From NCBI GenBank assembly GCA_028714055.1, contig JAQTNB010000061.1, positions 1-6,903 on the forward strand: a DNA stretch of 6,903 nt. The letters are read 5' to 3'. Below, in pieces: positions 5,374 through 6,903 of the stretch. The translations under genes and the position numbers were made by a program. Source of the stretch: Candidatus Omnitrophota bacterium. Its GTDB lineage: Bacteria; Omnitrophota; Gorgyraeia; Gygaellales; Profunditerraquicolaceae. The notes below the pieces were generated by a model. It was not told the origin of the DNA. It made no database searches and saw nothing but the letters and a program-made list of their open reading frames with translations. Position 1 is the stretch's first letter. Each line of letters starts with the position of its first letter.

Positions 5374-5864
5374 GACGGGAGTTTTACGATCTGCGTTACG
5401 ATATCGTCGTTTATGTCGATGATCCCGTATGAGTTATAGGGAGCGAAAAATTTGTCCGTCGGGCTCCCGGGGTTGAAAAACAAAGTCTGCCCTATTTGCT
5501 GCTGCCCCGGCTGGTGTGAATGCCCGAAGACGATCAGATCCAGCTTCTCCCCCTTGAATGCCTCCTGGACCACCGTGATGAGGCCCGAGGGGTTTCCCCG
5601 GCCGTGTATGAGCCCGATCGCGTATTTTCCGGCGCTAATGACTTCTTTTTCCGGAAGTTCTTTCCTGACTTCGTAAGGGTCCATATTCCCCCATACCGCT
5701 TTTACGTTGGGGCAGATTTTTTTGAGCCGCGCGATCACCGGCATCTCTACCAGGTCTCCGGCATGCAGTATCATATCCACCCCCCGAAAGGCTTCAAGCA
5801 GTTCTTCCGGCAGGTCGCGCGCGGTTTCCGGTATATGGGTGTCGGAAAGGACCCCTATCTTCAC
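5370..5864 (-). CDS. YfcE/MJ0936-like metallophosphoesterase
   Basis: A 164-residue calcineurin-like phosphodiesterase of the small YfcE/MJ0936 group. The full di-metal ligand set is visible: D8 and H10 (LSDTH), D37 (HAGD), N60 (GNMD), H87 (LIHG), and H115 and H117 (FGHSHQP). NPGSP at about 130-134 is the usual C-terminal marker. Characterised relatives hydrolyse phosphodiesters such as bis-pNPP; the physiological substrate is generally unknown. The start is GTG at 5864-5862, overlapping the upstream ATPase stop as GTGA, with AGGGTGA a few bases before it (short spacing). The GTG places MKIGVLSDTH exactly as family members begin, so the start is sound. The next two genes are also nucleotide phosphohydrolases, which hints at, but does not show, a nucleotide substrate. 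Confidence 0.92.
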   Translation of the reverse strand: MKIGVLSDTHIPETARDLPEELLEAFRGVDMILHAGDLVEMPVIARLKKICPNVKAVWGNMDPYEVRKELPEKEVISAGKYAIGLIHGRGNPSGLITVVQEAFKGEKLDLIVFGHSHQPGQQQIGQTLFFNPGSPTDKFFAPYNSYGIIDINDDIVTQIVKLPS

Positions 5865-6903
5865 GCGATCACCCTGGGTTTAAGGTAGAGATCAAGGATC
5901 TGGTTGACGTTGGCAAGGTCCCAGGTCCAGATCTTTTCTTCCATTGCCTTAAGCCTGGCATTGGCATCGACCTCGCTCGCCGTTACCAGTATTTTGCGCT
6001 GGAGCTTCGAATGGCGGTAGCGTTTGCATTCCCTGGCGAATTCCACGACGTCCTCTTCGCCGATCGTGTCATCCTTAAAAGCGATGATCCAGAGCGCCTC
6101 GTTTGAACGGCCGATGAGCCCGGCGCGCAGGCGGTTGCGGCCGAATTCCATGGGTTTTATCTCCCTGAAATGGGTGAGCCGGACCTTCTTCTTCTCTATC
6201 TGGATCGTGTCGTCGTCAAAGAGCCTGAGGAGCTCGGCCATGCGTTCCAGGACCGGCTGGTTTGAGCTGGCCATGAATTCGGCGATCATTTTTTCCACGT
6301 TTTCCCTGAAGAGGTTCTTCTGGTTGTGGGCGTCAAATGTCAGTGACTGCAGTTTTTCCTGGTGCACGAACCTGAGCCAAAAGCCGAATATGCGGTCGTT
6401 GACCGAGAAAAATTCTCCGCTGCGCACCAGGGCGTCGCACTCCAGGAGGTGGTTGATGCGCGCGAGGACCTCCTGCTTCGGTTTATGGATGAAATGCGTG
6501 ATTTCCTTAAGCCGGTTGTGCCCGCAGGCCACCATCCGCAAGATCGAAAGGTAATCCTGGCTGTGCGGCGTGTCCAGGAACCTTTTTAAGTAGTTTGAGA
6601 ATTTCTGGTTCAATATCCCCGAGGGCGCGAAAAGCAGGTTCTCGATGATATCCGCGAGCCCCGCGTCGGTGAGCGGCGACTTCAGGAGTTCTTCGGTGAT
6701 CAGCTCCAGGTAGAACGGGTGCCCCCCGGTAAAGTGGACGATAAAATTTTTCAGCCGCGCGTCCAGCGGTATCTCCCGCAGGCGCGCCTCCAGGTATTTT
6801 TCGCTCGTCTTCGCGTCAAACGGCTCGACCGTGACCACTTCAAAGTTCCCGAAGAGCAGTGAAAGGTTCTTTGAAAGTATCGCCTGCGCTTTGAATTTCA
6901 GGG
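5861..6903 (-). CDS. STAND/archaeal-type ATP-binding protein, C-terminal 346 residues (N-terminus off the window)
   Basis: The open frame runs to the right edge without a stop, so the gene starts beyond it; the in-frame GTG at 6838 lies inside a conserved stretch and is not the start. The Walker A and B motifs would be outside. The visible part begins with the end of the P-loop domain (LLFGNFEVVTVEPFDAKTSEKYL), then FTGGHPFYLEL at about 57-67, the GxP-type motif typical of archaeal ATPase/STAND proteins. A winged-helix region follows (about 115-190, including DRIFGFWLRF, as in archaeal ATPases with DUF234-like tails). The C-terminal domain (about 250-346) has alternating strands and helices (ALWIIAFK, EDVVEFARECKRY, KILVTAS, IWTWDLANVNQILDLY) suggestive of a restriction-endonuclease-like fold, without a clear catalytic ExK. 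The role is unknown; such proteins act as signalling or DNA-associated ATPases. It overlaps the next gene by GTGA. Confidence 0.75.
   Translation of the reverse strand, partial: LKFKAQAILSKNLSLLFGNFEVVTVEPFDAKTSEKYLEARLREIPLDARLKNFIVHFTGGHPFYLELITEELLKSPLTDAGLADIIENLLFAPSGILNQKFSNYLKRFLDTPHSQDYLSILRMVACGHNRLKEITHFIHKPKQEVLARINHLLECDALVRSGEFFSVNDRIFGFWLRFVHQEKLQSLTFDAHNQKNLFRENVEKMIAEFMASSNQPVLERMAELLRLFDDDTIQIEKKKVRLTHFREIKPMEFGRNRLRAGLIGRSNEALWIIAFKDDTIGEEDVVEFARECKRYRHSKLQRKILVTASEVDANARLKAMEEKIWTWDLANVNQILDLYLKPRVIA

Larger units (their letters stand above)
1..6903 (-). other. Part of a single long co-directional gene cluster (putative operon)
   Basis: All ten genes are on the minus strand. 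Junctions from right to left are: 4-base overlap (GTGA at 5861-5864), 4-base overlap (ATGA at 5370-5373), 3-base gap, 41-base overlap, 27-base gap, 2-base gap, 1-base overlap (TAATG at 1811-1815), 4-base overlap (TTGA at 935-938) and 4-base gap. No hairpin followed by a T run lies between any two genes, and no gap is large enough for a full promoter apart from sites inside coding sequence. This spacing is seen directly; that the genes share one transcript is inferred from it. Both ends of the unit lie outside the window. Confidence 0.75.

Noticed and set aside
5861..6903. The ATPase and phosphoesterase pair as a defence system
   Set aside because: No effector, restriction, toxin or integrase genes are near, and the neighbours are housekeeping genes. 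Two overlapping genes alone do not support it.

Overview
The window is a piece of one dense, single-strand gene cluster. Ten genes all lie on the minus strand and read from the right edge to the left edge. The largest non-coding gap is 27 bp, and most junctions are overlaps of 1 to 4 bases. I see no promoter, factor-independent terminator, RNA gene, CRISPR array or complete mobile element, so the cluster probably starts and ends outside the window. The sequence fits a Gram-negative-type bacterium of the PVC superphylum, most likely Candidatus Omnitrophota. The main support is the gene at 1813..2109, which resembles the small basic protein family I know mainly from PVC genomes, and the surrounding set of SPOR, SH3b, M50 and HD-GYP genes. 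The taxon is an inference.

In order of transcription: (1) 5861..6903, the C-terminal part of a STAND/archaeal-type P-loop ATPase, cut by the window edge. (2) 5370..5864, a YfcE/MJ0936-like metallophosphoesterase with a GTG start. (3) 4885..5373, an HIT-family nucleotide hydrolase or Ap4A phosphorylase. (4) 3727..4881, a dGTPase-like HD-domain triphosphohydrolase. (5) 2700..3767, a GAF plus HD-GYP protein, probably a cyclic-di-GMP phosphodiesterase. (6) 2112..2672, a membrane-anchored SPOR-domain protein. (7) 1813..2109, the small basic protein with an Ala/Lys-rich tail. (8) 935..1813, a secreted protein with two SH3b domains. (9) 333..938, an M50 site-2-type membrane metalloprotease with a TTG start. 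(10) 1..328, the N-terminal part of 3-dehydroquinate synthase (aroB), cut by the left edge.

By content the cluster has a nucleotide and second-messenger half (metallophosphoesterase, HIT, dGTPase, HD-GYP) followed by an envelope half (SPOR, SH3b, M50), then shikimate-pathway metabolism. Overlapping stop/start pairs (GTGA, ATGA, TTGA, TAATG) imply translational coupling and co-expression rather than one shared biochemical pathway.

The most unusual feature is a REP-like palindromic element of about 75 bp at 1709..1784. It sits in frame inside the signal-peptide coding region of the SH3b protein. Removing exactly 75 bp between two AAG lysine codons would restore an ordinary signal peptide of about 33 residues. 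I found no clear new defence system or other undescribed multi-gene system; the rest is mostly recognisable housekeeping and envelope genes.
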